Below, piece by piece: positions 1 through 10,665 of a DNA stretch of 64,000 bases. A model generated the notes under the pieces. It had not been told where the DNA came from, made no database searches, and saw nothing but the letters and a program-made list of their open reading frames with translations. A program made the position numbers and the translations under genes. Every line of letters begins with the position of its first letter. Position 1 is the stretch's first letter. Source of the stretch: Ceratotherium simum simum (taxonomy: Eukaryota; Chordata; Mammalia; Perissodactyla; Rhinocerotidae); NCBI RefSeq assembly GCF_000283155.1, contig NW_004454262.1, positions 3,218,785-3,282,784 of the forward strand, in the 5' to 3' direction.

Positions 1-954
1 ATGAAAATCAATTTCCTTTTTCTCCATTTTTTTAAGCTTGGTCATTAACTGGGTACAAGTAGAGTGCTGAGGTAAAACACTGATGAACAGTTTGTATTTC
101 TTTTTTTTTTTCTTAAGATAGGAACAGTTTAGTATTGCGAGATTGTCAGCGACATTTAGCCATATCTATACAATGTGCATATACCTACAAACATTGAGCT
201 TTGGTCCAGCGTAGAGAAGATGAGCAAAGGCATTTTACAATTTCTTTTTGGTTATAGCTTGAGTTCTTTGATACGCCTCTAATTGTTTTTTTTTTTTCCT
301 AGCTCCTTTTGCTTTTTTGTTCTCTCTTTTGTGGTGTGTGAGTGTGTGTTTGTATGTGTGTGTGTATTCATGTGATTACAACATAAAGAAACCAAAACCT
401 TGTAATGCAATTAAAACTGTCAACTGTTCAAAATGGTTTTTGGTTGAAAAAGAAAAAAAAACCCCACAAACAAGTGTAAAATATAACATCAGTCATTTTT
501 CTTTTTCATGAAACAACGAAGAAAATGAAGATGACAATAATTTAAAAATATGTAAAAAAAACAGTGAAGCTTGAAACACAATCACATATGCCTGAAGTGG
601 CTTTTACTTTTTGTTCATGGCAACATTAACCTTCAGTTCATGGAAACATAAAAGACACTTAAATACTATTGGCAATATGAAGTTGTTCACAAGTGAAAAT
701 AAGAAATGTCATAATAAAATTAAGCAATAGGTGTGGTCCCGAAGACTTACGCGTTACGTAGTATAATTTATATTCCTAAGAATCTGTTCAGGCACCTTTT
801 TATGCCTTGTAGCAAAAAATTTATCTGTAAAAAATTAATATAAGAAGCATTACAACACCTTATAAATAATTTATAAAACAATACAAAATTATAAAACTAT
901 AAAAAAAATCACTGCACATGAATGGTTTTACGACTGTGGGATGAATATACTTCT
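1..954. other. AT-rich flank downstream of the presumed polyA site
   Basis: No gene or interspersed repeat is recognisable. There are several T-rich homopolymers (about 102-114, 285-298) and a short TG-rich patch (331-365). An unusual small CpG patch, ACGCGTTACGTAG, sits near 749-761 in otherwise AT-rich sequence. This could be a longer 3' UTR of POU6F2 or intergenic DNA. Confidence 0.4.
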
Positions 955-984
955 TTTATTCCACTCAGGAAGATTACTTTTATT
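955..984 (-). terminator. Paired AATAAA polyadenylation signals
   Basis: TTTATT occurs on the plus strand at 979-984 and 955-960, so the minus-strand transcript carries two canonical AATAAA signals 24 nt apart. Just downstream in the transcript (930-901) lies a GU/U-rich stretch containing ATGTGCAGTG followed by a run of T, as expected of a downstream element. I found no other canonical hexamer between this point and the stop codon. Cleavage would fall around 930-945. Confidence 0.5.
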
Positions 985-2127
985 TTGTGTTTTCACTGTC
1001 CTAGTTATCCCTTCCCAATTATAGATCTCCGAACTGAGCAGGCCTTATGTAACTGCTGTCGGCATACGTTTAAACATTGAGCATCCATCATATGTTATCT
1101 TGTTAACTTCTCTTCTTGGGGAGCTTTTCTTGATGGAATTTGGAGCAGGTCCTAGGAGAATACAAAATCTGTTTAATCACTATATTTTTGGATTTCTGGG
1201 TTGTTGGTATTTGTGCAGTTTTTGAGGTGGCAAAACGGGTACCATGGTGTCCTTGGCATGGAAGATCGAGTTACCCGTGGTCCAGTCAGCATCAGACTGG
1301 CGAAATGGAAACACGTTTACAAGCGACGGTTCCCCTTCCAGGATTTCCTTCCGAGTTTCCTTGCTGTCGGTCTCCTGATTGCTGCGTGAATCATCTGGCA
1401 GGGTGGGGACGATTATACCATTGCACTGACACAACCAGCAAAGAGGCCACAGAAGAAGAACCCCCAACCTTCACAGGGCAGGGAGCGTGTTAGGGGAAGA
1501 AGGTGGCGTTTCTAGTCAGCTGGGCAACTTGAGGTTTTTTTTCTCTCACAATTTACTTCTAGATAGTACATGAGAGTGATTATTAATTAATAACTCAGGA
1601 ATATTTACATTTTGACAGCAGGCAAATTGACGGTTCTCTTTTGCCTGTTCTTTTAACTGAGGCCCTTTTGCCTATACCTGGGGAAAGCATCAACCACAGG
1701 TTTCAAGTGCTCGCCTGCCACGCCATCCTCGCATCTCACCTTTCCTTTCTGGCTTAGTAGGTTATTCTGGCCCACAAATCTTTTAAGTAGGTTACTTTGA
1801 AAAATGAAATAACCCCCTAGTTCTAACAGTGAAGGCTATTCTGATGTGTTAGATAAGCCACTTCTATATTTTTCCTTTTAATGGAGGCACTTCATTGTTA
1901 AAACTTCCTTTCCCCTCAAGAACCCAGCCCCCTATTCAAACTGTTTAAATTTATCTGCCAACTGTCTGCTCCATTTACACGTCCCAAGAACAACTGCTCC
2001 CCCTGAGAAAAATGTCTACCATCGCTATTGGAATGAAAGTAGTAGCAGAAAAGACGGGATTTACAGGACACACGATGGCCTTGAATGACCCTGTCACCAT
2101 CCCCTTCCTTTTGGCCTGTTTTCTTCT

Positions 2128-2154
2128 TGTGTGTGTGTGTGTATGGGTGTGTGC
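2128..2154. repeat. (GT)n microsatellite in the 3' UTR
   Basis: A run of GT dinucleotides, interrupted once by 'atggg'. In the POU6F2 transcript it reads (AC)n, a type of motif bound by hnRNP L. The length is likely to vary between individuals. Confidence 0.8.
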
Positions 2155-3388
2155 ATACTGTGTGCGCATTTTGACTGAAATCTTGAGACATTTCTTTGGC
2201 TATCAGACTTCTGAGAGAAATTGCTTTGCACAGAAGCATAACATAGATGTAAGTATTGAACCAAATGTGCAGCTTATGTTTATATTACAAAATTAGTTTT
2301 GGTCAGCTCTCCATGTACGTGGCCAACAGACTGAGAAAAATCCCAAGCTCTGGTGTGGACAGTGAGCACAATTACAGTTTATGCCAGTGTTGACAGTTCA
2401 TCGAGCAAAGCCCTAGTTATTTTGGAGTCTCTCCTGCATTTCACTGGGATCTGAGTGGAAAAGACACCCATTCCCACTTTGTGGCCTTCCAGCAGACCCG
2501 GGAGGCCACGCATGAGGGAGATGGAAAAATGGAGGAAAAAAGAAATGCGAGCTCCGTTTTCTTTTCTCAAACCCACAAGTCATAGTGAGAAGAAAGCAAC
2601 AAATGTTTTGGCACACGATCCAGGATGCCCCCCTTCAAAGTAAATTAAAAAAAAGAACCCCTCACCCAAAATAAAAACCAATAGTGAGCCTCACAGAATG
2701 GTTTCAACAATGGCAGCCACCCCATAGGCGGTGACAATAGATGGGAAAGATGGGAGAAATCAGGCTTACTATTGTTCCATTAAGTACAAATGTAAAAATC
2801 AGTAACACAACTTTACACACAGAGAAGAGTAGACTGACGATCGTGTTTGCAACGCCATGTTTCTGACTTTGGTTAGTAGGTTTCATAGTGTATTAGCACT
2901 TAGAACCTGAAAGAATGCAGGCCCTCCTCCAGGTGGCAGGCTTGTATTCGCTTTGAACAGATAAAAGTTTTTTTTGTTGTTGATTTTTTTTTTTGGTTTA
3001 GGTGTTTTTCTTTTTCCTTAAAATGTGTTCACGTTTTCATAATATACAGAAAAAAGTATGCGGTTATTTGGTTTGCTTTAGGTCCATTAAAAAACTGGCT
3101 TTGGGGAGACAGGTGGGGGAGGGAACTATCCTACCTCACACACCTGCAGGGTGGTGTATTCCTTGTTTAAAAATTTTCAAGAAAATTTTTTTTCTTTTTG
3201 GAAAACCAACGGACATGTATAAACCATTCTGTCCACTTGGTCGTTTTCTTAGTCTTTTTCTCAGAGGAGTGACGACTGGGGCTATTTTTAAATTTTGTTT
3301 TAAATTAAAATTTTTTTTTTCCTGTGGAGTCCCAAGGATGGAATTTAGTTTCTGTGGATTTCGCTTTTGATTCTCGGTGGGCGTCTCT

Positions 3389-3893
3389 TTAGGAGTTTTC
3401 TTCCAGAGAGTCTGTTAAGGGCTCCAGAGGGACCGCAGTGGCTGGCTCGTGCTGTTTTAAGCGTTTAATTGTGTTCTTCAGGGCTTGCCTCTTATTGCAG
3501 AACCAAACTCTAACTACTTCCCGGTCATAGTTCAGCTTCTCGGCAATTTCCGTCATTTCCTGCCCAGAGGGGTGTGTGTTCTTCTCAAAGTGGGCATTGA
3601 GGATCTCAAGGGCCTGGGGTGTGAAGGACGTGCGCCGCTTGCGCTTTTTGGACGGTTCACTCCCGATAAACTCGGTCAGGTTCTGCATACCTGCTCGATG
3701 GCGGGCCTCAGCCTCAGCCATCCACCGCTCAAGCACCGGCTTGATCTTCTGGGCACTTTTAGGGGTGATGTCCAGCTTTTCAAACCTGGCAGGATACAAA
3801 AGGCCAGGGTTCAGTTTGGCTGTCAGACTGCTAGCTATAGTGTTCTCTTGGGCTTCCTGTGGTAGGAAAAAGTGGCTTCTCAGGATGGTGTGT
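3389..3893 (-). CDS. POU6F2: POU6F2 last coding exon: rest of POU-specific domain, homeodomain, stop
   Basis: The long form starts at 3893 after a CCCCCCAG acceptor and encodes 167 residues plus TAA at 3391-3389. The first 36 residues are the insert known from the long POU6F2/RPF-1 isoform. Phe-Glu-Lys-Leu-Asp then continues helix 3 and 4 of the POU-specific domain, through Lys-Pro-Val-Leu-Glu-Arg-Trp. After a short linker, the basic Lys-Lys-Arg-Lys-Arg-Arg cluster opens the homeodomain (about 3646-3467). Its recognition helix holds the POU-type Val-Trp-Phe-Cys-Asn-Lys-Arg, with Cys at homeodomain position 50 and the invariant Asn at 51. The C-terminal tail ends Ser-Leu-Glu-Glu-Asn-Ser. The protein binds AT-rich octamer-like DNA as a nuclear transcription factor. 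The reading frame stays open upstream to 4093, but that part is intron. Confidence 0.98.
3785..3788 (-). promoter_or_regulatory. POU6F2: Alternative in-frame splice acceptor (short isoform, lacks 36-residue insert)
   Basis: On the minus strand the sequence TATCCTGCCAG ends at 3786, and the short form of the last exon would begin with the G at 3785. That base completes AGG (Arg), and Phe-Glu-Lys-Leu-Asp follows, giving the uninterrupted POU-specific helix seen in other POU proteins. The distance to the upstream acceptor (exon start 3893) is exactly 108 nt, or 36 codons. Both forms have been described for human and mouse POU6F2. The sequence shows that both sites are intact here, but not which one is used. 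Confidence 0.85.
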
Positions 3894-4466
3894 CTGGGGG
3901 GAGAATTGAGAAAGAACAGTCTTACACTGAGTCCTCTGCCAGGGTGGGCCTCCTGCCTGCCTGCCTGACTGACTGGCAGAGCGAAGTCACTCCAGATTAA
4001 CAGCCAGCTGCAAGGTAGCCACCCCCGCTCAAGCCAGCGCCCAGCCTCCCCGCATGCTTCATGCCGGCGCATGCAGCCCGCGCGCCCGCACACAGACGAG
4101 GGTGAGGAAAGGGGGCGCGGCAGGACACACGAGCTATCGCGATGGAAACAAAAACAACTCGCAGATCTTTTTCCTGTACACTCTTCAGATCTAAGCTTTT
4201 ATTTTAATCAGACCAGCACCATTTCCCCAATCTTCAGAACACTTAAGGCAAAAATTAACACCAGAAAGTGACATCAAAGACAACAGCTGTCATGTTCTTT
4301 CACTTAAAATGATTCTTTTTATGTTTTACATTTGTTTTTTCCTTAAATTACCCCCATCGACTTGGTTAGGAAAATGTTATTTCTATTATAACAGTCAAGG
4401 ATGGCAACTGGGACAAATTTCTTTCATGGCTCTCCTTTCGTCTCTGTTTTATGTCTCCTTTTAATC

Positions 4467-4590
4467 TTTCTCCCTCTCTGTTTCTCTCCCTCTCTCTCTG
4501 TTTCTCTCTCCCACTCTCTCTTTCTCTTCTCTCTCTTTCCCTCTGTTTTTCTCTCTCTCTCTCTTTTTTTCCCTTTCTCTTTCTCTCTCT
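4467..4590. repeat. CT-rich low-complexity tract
   Basis: About 120 bp consisting almost entirely of C and T (ctctctgtttctctccc-type units). The transcript strand reads GA-rich. Arg/Glu-rich ORFs over it are artefacts of composition. Confidence 0.85.
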
Positions 4591-5206
4591 AACAAACAAT
4601 TTTCACCATATGTAAGTTAACAACATGCCCCCTTTTCAGGTAAAACAGCCCGTTGCTAGTTTACTGTTGGACTCAAACAGCTGGACACATTGTGATGACT
4701 GTGAACAGCCCCCTCCCCGGATGTGTTAAGGCCACCTCATGCCTTCCAAACACCGTCCAGTGTAATGGTGGATTTTTGCACCAGGGCATCAAGCTGTGTT
4801 TAATGTGTGATATCTGCAAACTGTACTTGAATGATATCATTTTCTGTAAATGAGGTCTTCTATATATCAATTGCCATCAGCAATTCTTTGCTACACTGAC
4901 TTTAAAAAATATGAAGCATCTTGGACAAAATTATATAGAATGTTTTAAGAGGTCATCCTGGTATCAAATTCAGACTTACTCTCAATGAAATAAAAAATAG
5001 GACCAATTCCTTTTATTCGTTTGCTTGTTTATTCTAAATCCAAACTCACAACCCTCCAGTATGGCAACTTTGGATGCACAGAATTCTCCCCTCTCTTTTC
5101 AAGTTCAGCGCTGTTGAAAAACAGCCATCTGCTTGCAGAATGCATCTCATTACAATGGTCTGTTTTCACAGAGCCAAAACGAACCTGCTTTAGTTAGAAT
5201 ATGTTT

Positions 5207-5438
5207 GGGGCCTGCCCCGTGGCTTAGCGGTTGTGTGTGCGCGCTCCCCGGTGCGCACCAACGCATCGCTTGTCGGGCCATGCTGAGGCGGCGTCCCACA
5301 TACAGCAACTAGAAGGATGTGCAACTATAACATACAACTATCTACTGCGGCTTTGGGGAGAAAAAGGGGAAAAAAAAATAGAAGGAGGATTGGCATGGAT
5401 GTTAGCTCAGGGCTGATCTCCCTCACACACACACAAAA
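5207..5438 (+). mobile_element. ERE SINE (B-box region deleted), 11-bp TSD
   Basis: It starts GGGGCCTGCCCCGTGGCTTAG and ends in the ERE tail 'gttagctcagggctgatctc' plus an A/CA-rich end. The tRNA-like head runs straight from 'gcgcgctcc' to 'gtgcgcaccaacgcatcgct', skipping roughly 35 bp that in the other copies carries the Pol III B box. The middle contains the 'caactagaaggatgtgcaac' block of the older ERE subfamily. A perfect 11-bp target-site duplication, agaatatgttt, flanks it at 5196-5206 and 5439-5449. Confidence 0.92.
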
Positions 5439-7674
5439 AGAATATGTTTTATAAGGATTCTTGCAAAAGGACACAAAAGGCTAGGCTTCCTTTATGTGCC
5501 ACAATCTTATTTTTGGCACTGCGTTTTAGATAACTTCTGTTGTGATAGGCAGGGCAAATAGTATCAAATTTTCATGTGATTCCCATGGCATTCCCTTCTG
5601 TGTATAGATCAAGGAGTTGTTTATTTTTACAAAAACCCAACTTCTAGTACTGCTCAAAGAGAGAAGAAGCACATTTTGCTTTTAATACAAAATGAACTAA
5701 TCATTTAATATCATTTAATGAGCTTGTCATTTATGGCAAGCTCCCCCAAAGCTCTCATTGTCGTGTTAATTTGCCACACACCACATTTTCACCATCATTC
5801 ATCATAAAAGCCCCAAAGCTTAAAATATTGATGGCATGAGAACAGGCTTTATAGTGCCATGGCACGGTGTGGGGCACAAAGCTGGTGACAGGGGTATCCA
5901 GTGGATTGGTGGTGCTTTTCCTCTGTGTCCCTGATAAGGAGGGGCTGGTCAGAGCAGCACCTGCAGCTGACTAGAGAGAAGTGACCCCTGTGTGTGCAGC
6001 TCAAATGCAGATTCCTTCCCATCCTTTACATTAACTTGAATTGTTCCAATGTCAGATCTCAGTCTCTTTCAAGACTTTCATTGTTTTTCTTGGTAGTTAG
6101 CTCCTAAAACTACCTCATGGAAACACTGGAAGCTAGAGAAAGGCCAAAAAGTCGGGTTGTATTATACAGTGAATTCCCTAGGTTTCTTTTCATTTCAGCC
6201 ATAGGTTTTTTGCTTTCCCTGGGGGAAGACTTTAGAAATCAACATATTTGATTGGGAACGCCCAAGGGACACTGCTCGTATTAGTGAAAACATTAGAGAG
6301 CACTTAAACCAATAAAGGGAAGTCACATTTTAGGACTAAAAATAAGCCAAAGAGCACTTGAGCAACAATAGCAAATTGACAACAACTTAAAAACCTGTGG
6401 CTGCCTTTATCACAAGGCTGTCAAGATGAAACAAAATTAATGTTTCCCAACAGGGAGCAACCGTATTCATATCATTGATGCTGCTTGTTAGTGTTGATGC
6501 TTCTGTACATGTTGTTTGGAATAACATATACAAGCCCTGAAACAAATTTCCCAGCAGTAGTATCCTTGTATAGACTGAATAAAGGTTATTTTCTACAGGG
6601 AGGTATCTTATAAGAAAAAACAGTAGGGGAGGCCATAGAAGTGAGAGGATCCTATGGCGCTTTTTGTATTTAACAACAATCAATGGGTTTTATGGAAAAT
6701 CATTGAGCAAAATGTGAGCTGCAAGCTACTACCCCATACTGATGTTATTTATAACCTTAGTCTTAAACTGCAGGAAAAGTACACTTCCGTCCTTTGGGGA
6801 ATACATTAAAAGTATAAAGAGCAGATAAAAAGACAGCATTTCATGGATCACCAAGAACAAAATCCACTTAAATGAGTTTAGAGTTGGTTTCTTGGCTTTT
6901 CCTGATGGAGGAGGACTCATAAGGCATTGCCCAAGAGGAAAAAGCTCTTCCCGAAGTGCCTTTGTTACCTCATGCATAAACATGGGATTAGTGCCACATA
7001 CACATGCATGCACGGGGGTGGCTTCTGGCGGCTTGACCCAGATCAACTTGAACACAACCAAGGCTGGATTCTGTCATTTATTTATTAATTTGGGGGGGGG
7101 GGCAAAGTTAGGCCAGATTTTCACTACCTTTTTCTGAGCCATGTAAAAGCAGCTGCTTCTTTTTAAAAATGTGCTTTTAAAGTTGTGTCTGGGAACGCAA
7201 GTTAAAATATTCCTTTGAGGTCACTAGACGTTTAATTTAATTTTTAAGGTGTGTTTTCTTGGAAAATCCTGATAGCCATCCCTGGGCAGAAATGGTGGAA
7301 GCGTTAACACCAATTGGGACTGGCAGCTTTACAGTATTTGCTCAGGACACCTATCTGCAGACAGGAGACAGTGGCTCTCAGCTGCATAGGAGGATGGGTC
7401 CAGAAGGAAGCCTCTGGCCCAGGGTGGTATATTTCCAATGAGACCGCCTTGGAAGTTCTTTGTGAGTTGACAGGAGTTATCAAGCCAGGACCCCAAATTT
7501 GCTTTAGCACCTTTATTTCCATCAATATCACCAGTTCCAAAAGATAGCTACCCCAAACTTTGTTCCCGCACTCTACCCCTCCAGCTTTGCCCACCCGAAG
7601 AAGAAAGTTGAGCCATGAGGACAAAAGAGGCCCAGGCCGGCCAGGAGAGGTGACAGAATGCGGGCGCGGGTTAC

Positions 7675-7843
7675 CTGCAGATTGCTGACTGGCTGTACGC
7701 GGGACCCTCTGTAGCACTGAGAGCCTGTCCCACCTGAGTCTGGGTCAGGCCAAGGGACAGGCGCCGGATTTTAAAAGCTTTGGCAAATTCTCGGATCTCC
7801 TCCAGATTAACCCCATCCACCTCACCCGCTGCCGTTTGAGGAT
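7675..7843 (-). CDS. POU6F2: POU6F2 exon, first part of POU-specific domain
   Basis: The acceptor is CTCCACAG (AG at 7845-7844) and the donor is GTAACC from 7674. The exon supplies 2 nt of the Asn codon, 55 full codons and 2 nt (AG) of an Arg codon. Residues from about Asp-10 onward (Gly-Val-Asn-Leu-Glu-Glu-Ile) match helix 1 of the POU-specific domain. Next come the helix-turn-helix signature Leu-Gly-Leu-Thr-Gln-Thr-Gln-Val-Gly and the start of recognition helix 3, Ser-Gln-Ser-Ala-Ile-Cys. The two Gln residues before the turn and at the start of helix 3 correspond to the DNA-contacting Gln pair of POU factors. The split codon at the donor is used by both downstream acceptors (AG+A and AG+G both read Arg). 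Confidence 0.97.
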
Positions 7844-9129
7844 CTGTGGAGATGTTTTTAAAAATAGGATCAACACACATCAGAGTGATATCTGCTTATT
7901 ATGGTTTATAAGAAAGTAGCTCTCTTTAATAGCAGAGCGGTGGGGAAACCAACATTGCAGAATGTTCTTTTTGTCTCCTAGGTGAGGCACCCAAGCCCCC
8001 ACCCTCAACTTACTACACCTCCACAAATCATCCTTTGAGATATTTCTATCCCAGAAAAAACCACGGGTAGCTCACACTGCCATTTCCACAATACAAGAGC
8101 GCGTTCCTTCAGGCTTAACAAATAACAGCCAATGCAGGAAGGCACTTATTATGGGGGATGCAACTCCATTTTGCCCAACAATATTTTCAAATATTGTGCA
8201 AAAATATAAAAATGGAAAGGTTTCAGTTTGAAATGTCTTAATTGGACTCTTTAGTGCTAAAAATTGCCCTTGAAGAAAACAATATTTTGTGTTTTTTCTT
8301 TACCTGATCACCAGTGTAGCTGAGCTAACAGACGGTAATGCTGCCTAATTTCTTATGTTCACATTCGTCCCTCAGAAGAGCATGCTTATGAAGCTCTGAG
8401 AGTAATATTGTCTTTTTTTCCCCTTGATAGCAGTTTACTGACACAGATGTCTTTGTCCCCTGAAAGGGCACATAATAAAAAATGCCTACAGCAGGAAGGC
8501 TCCTTTGGTGCCGGATAACGCGGTCAATTTAGGACTTATCAAGGGAAATGACACAACAGCTGGAGAATGAAACTCCCCCCTCTCCCGGCTACTGATCCCT
8601 GGATAAATGAAAGCTACATCAAGCTGGAGACAGCATGAGTTGGGGATGGTGGAAGATTTCAAAGTGCTGCTCGATCCTGCCTGGAGTGAAGCCATTCTCC
8701 CGGCGAGCTGACTCTATTGTTCTTCACGTCACTCCTTGACTGAGGTGGAAAGTTTTCTCTTCCTCTTTCTGCACAATAACCCATCAATTTCAGCAAATTC
8801 GAGGACTTGTCTAAGAACTGTGGTGGACTATAGTACTCTTCTGGGCTCAGGGCTATAGAAACCCCTGTAATCATGAAAAGAAATAAACATTTGCATCCCA
8901 AGGGCCAATTTTTTAAGGACTTTTACATAAAGATGTTAATATCTGTGGAGGGCTTGGAGCTTCATATGTAGATTCTCTCATTACAGGAGAAAGGGATTCT
9001 GTCAATACAATCAGCAATACAGGTGTATGCTGTACCTTTATCTTCACATTTAAAAAAAGTCCTGTAGAATTTTTACATGTCATTAGTCAAAATTTTCTTG
9101 AGGAAAGATTAAAAAGTGGTACAACTACT

Positions 9130-9270
9130 GCAATCAGTCTGTAAGTATTTCTTAAGTGACTCCTGGGAGTCCTAATGAGTGGAGAGAGGGGGTAAGAGAA
9201 ACAGCAGAGGAGTTCCAGCCCCTGTGGAGTTTACAGTCTATAGGATGGGGGCCCAATACTATGAATGAGA
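9130..9270 (-). mobile_element. Old LINE-2-like fragment
   Basis: The phrase 'ccctgtggagtttacagtctat' followed by 'gagaaacaattagagaaaaa' resembles the inverted 3' region of L2. It is strongly diverged, so the boundaries are approximate. Confidence 0.4.
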
Positions 9271-10566
9271 AACAATTAGAGAAAAATACCAAGCAGAGGA
9301 TAATCGAGAACTAATGGTGTGACACTCACACTGGAATTTATGGAGAAGGGAGACGTGACAGGAGGGGAGCATTCTTCTGGGTCTCACCCAATGGGCAGCT
9401 GCTGGAGAATGGAAGGGCCATATTCTGGCCTGTGGGGGCAGCGTGCAGACAGACACAGATGCTGGGAGGAGCGGAGCACTGTGAGGGCCTGTGAGGGTTT
9501 TGGAAAGTGGAGTGAGGAGCGTGTGCTAGAAGTGGTGAATATTTCAGTGAAGGACATTGAGAATCTATGTCCATGGGCAGAGGCAGAGAGTGACTATAAA
9601 ACTGGTTTGGCTGTGAAGATTAATGAAAATCCTGCTTATTCTCCCCAAATTCCCTGCAGAAGGCTGGCAACACTGGTTAATTTAAGACTTGTTTGGATTG
9701 TCCCTGGTGGAGGCTGCCCTCCAGATCTGAAATCCCACAAGTACAGCAGCCTAGAGAAGCTTGAAGGTTTGCTAAGGATCCCAGAAGATCATGTCCTCGC
9801 TTATAGCGGCCTTGAGCCCCTTCTCATGTTTATTCCTTTAAAAATTTCTAGAGCAGAAGTTGCAAACGAGCAGCTTGAAAATAAAATTCAGCTTTCCTAG
9901 TGCTTACACATTTTTTGAATTACTTGTCAACATTTAAACATTGGGAGATTTCTAAAGAAAAATCTAGATTTTTGATGTTCTTTTGAAATGTTAGAAGATT
10001 TGGCTGTACCAGGTCTACATTTGCCTTTCAGAACAGTCACCTGGACCTGATTCTGACTGCCCCTTCAGCTCGCCATTACCCTTGTCTCCAGCCTTCCCCA
10101 GACCTGCTGCCTTGCTGAGCCTGTTTTGTGACCTGCATTCAGAGCATGCATTCCCAAGGGGGCGAAATTGGTTCTGGGGTGGTGGGAGGAAGATGGAAAA
10201 GCCCTAGATAGTACACTGCTGTGGTGCCCCAAAGGGTCACAGTACATAAACAGAACAGATATACAGTATATCTGCAGTATATTAACATTTCACAAGGGAA
10301 GGAGGGCAATTAGGATAAAAACATCTAAAAAGGCTCCCTGTGAGGGGGCAGAGGAGGGCGGGAGGAAGGTGATGACAAAATAATAGTTGAAATACTCTGG
10401 TTTAGAACAGAGAGGGACACTTGGTACAGAATGGCACAGTGGCCTCTCTCCAAGAGAGAGGGAAGAGGTGCTTGGCAGCCTCGAAAATGTGGGCCGTGGA
10501 GGTTCAAAACTGAGGGTGAAAAAATGGTAGCTGGAGACTTTCCTTGTAAGAATATGGCTTTTAGGA

Positions 10567-10665
10567 CAGTGGTTTTCTTCATTTGGCAGATGTAAGAGTC
10601 ACCTGGCGGGGCCCAGGGACGTGCATTTTTAACAAGTACCACAGATGATTCTGATGCAGGGGATC
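10567..10665. mobile_element. MER5A-like (hAT-Charlie) fragment
   Basis: It begins with the MER5A terminal sequence cagtggtttt, and 'agagtcacctgg' and 'gatgattctgatgcaggg' follow in the expected order. The far terminal inverted repeat is missing. It is a non-autonomous DNA transposon relic. Confidence 0.7.

Larger units (their letters stand above)
955..3388 (-). other. POU6F2: Putative POU6F2 3' UTR
   Basis: The sequence after the stop is AT-rich and unique-looking, with no recognisable interspersed repeat and no intron signal I would trust. It holds a short (GT)n tract at 2128-2154, which reads (AC)n in the transcript. Two AATAAA hexamers occur on the minus strand at 984-979 and 960-955. 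These predict a 3' UTR of about 2.4 kb. The extent is inferred; no transcript evidence is available to me. Confidence 0.55.
3894..7674 (-). other. POU6F2 intron before the last exon (3.8 kb)
   Basis: The donor is GTAACC at the 7674 end and the acceptor is CCCCCCAG at the 3894 end. From low to high coordinate it holds a CpG-dense patch at about 3985-4145, a CT-rich low-complexity tract at 4467-4590, unique sequence, a truncated ERE SINE at 5207-5438, and unique sequence with homeodomain-type TAAT cores near 5690-5830. An 11-base G run lies near 7091. I see nothing else that I can name. Confidence 0.8.

Noticed and set aside
3894..4093. Upstream extension of the last-exon reading frame, with a Met at 4093
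   Set aside because: It crosses a good CCCCCCAG acceptor, and the residues are low-complexity and unlike any POU6F2 isoform that I know. I treat it as intron unless transcripts show retention.
4366..4599. Arg/Glu-rich and Ser/Leu-rich ORFs over the CT tract
   Set aside because: Composition artefact of a simple repeat.
5207..5290. tRNA-like sequence at the heads of the EREs as genuine tRNA genes
   Set aside because: Only the promoter-like boxes resemble tRNA. There is no complete cloverleaf or anticodon arm, and each head continues into a SINE body and tail.
9319..9900. 193-codon plus-strand ORF
   Set aside because: No recognisable domain, a weak start context, and it begins in an L2-like relic inside a POU6F2 intron. 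Chance openness is the simpler explanation.
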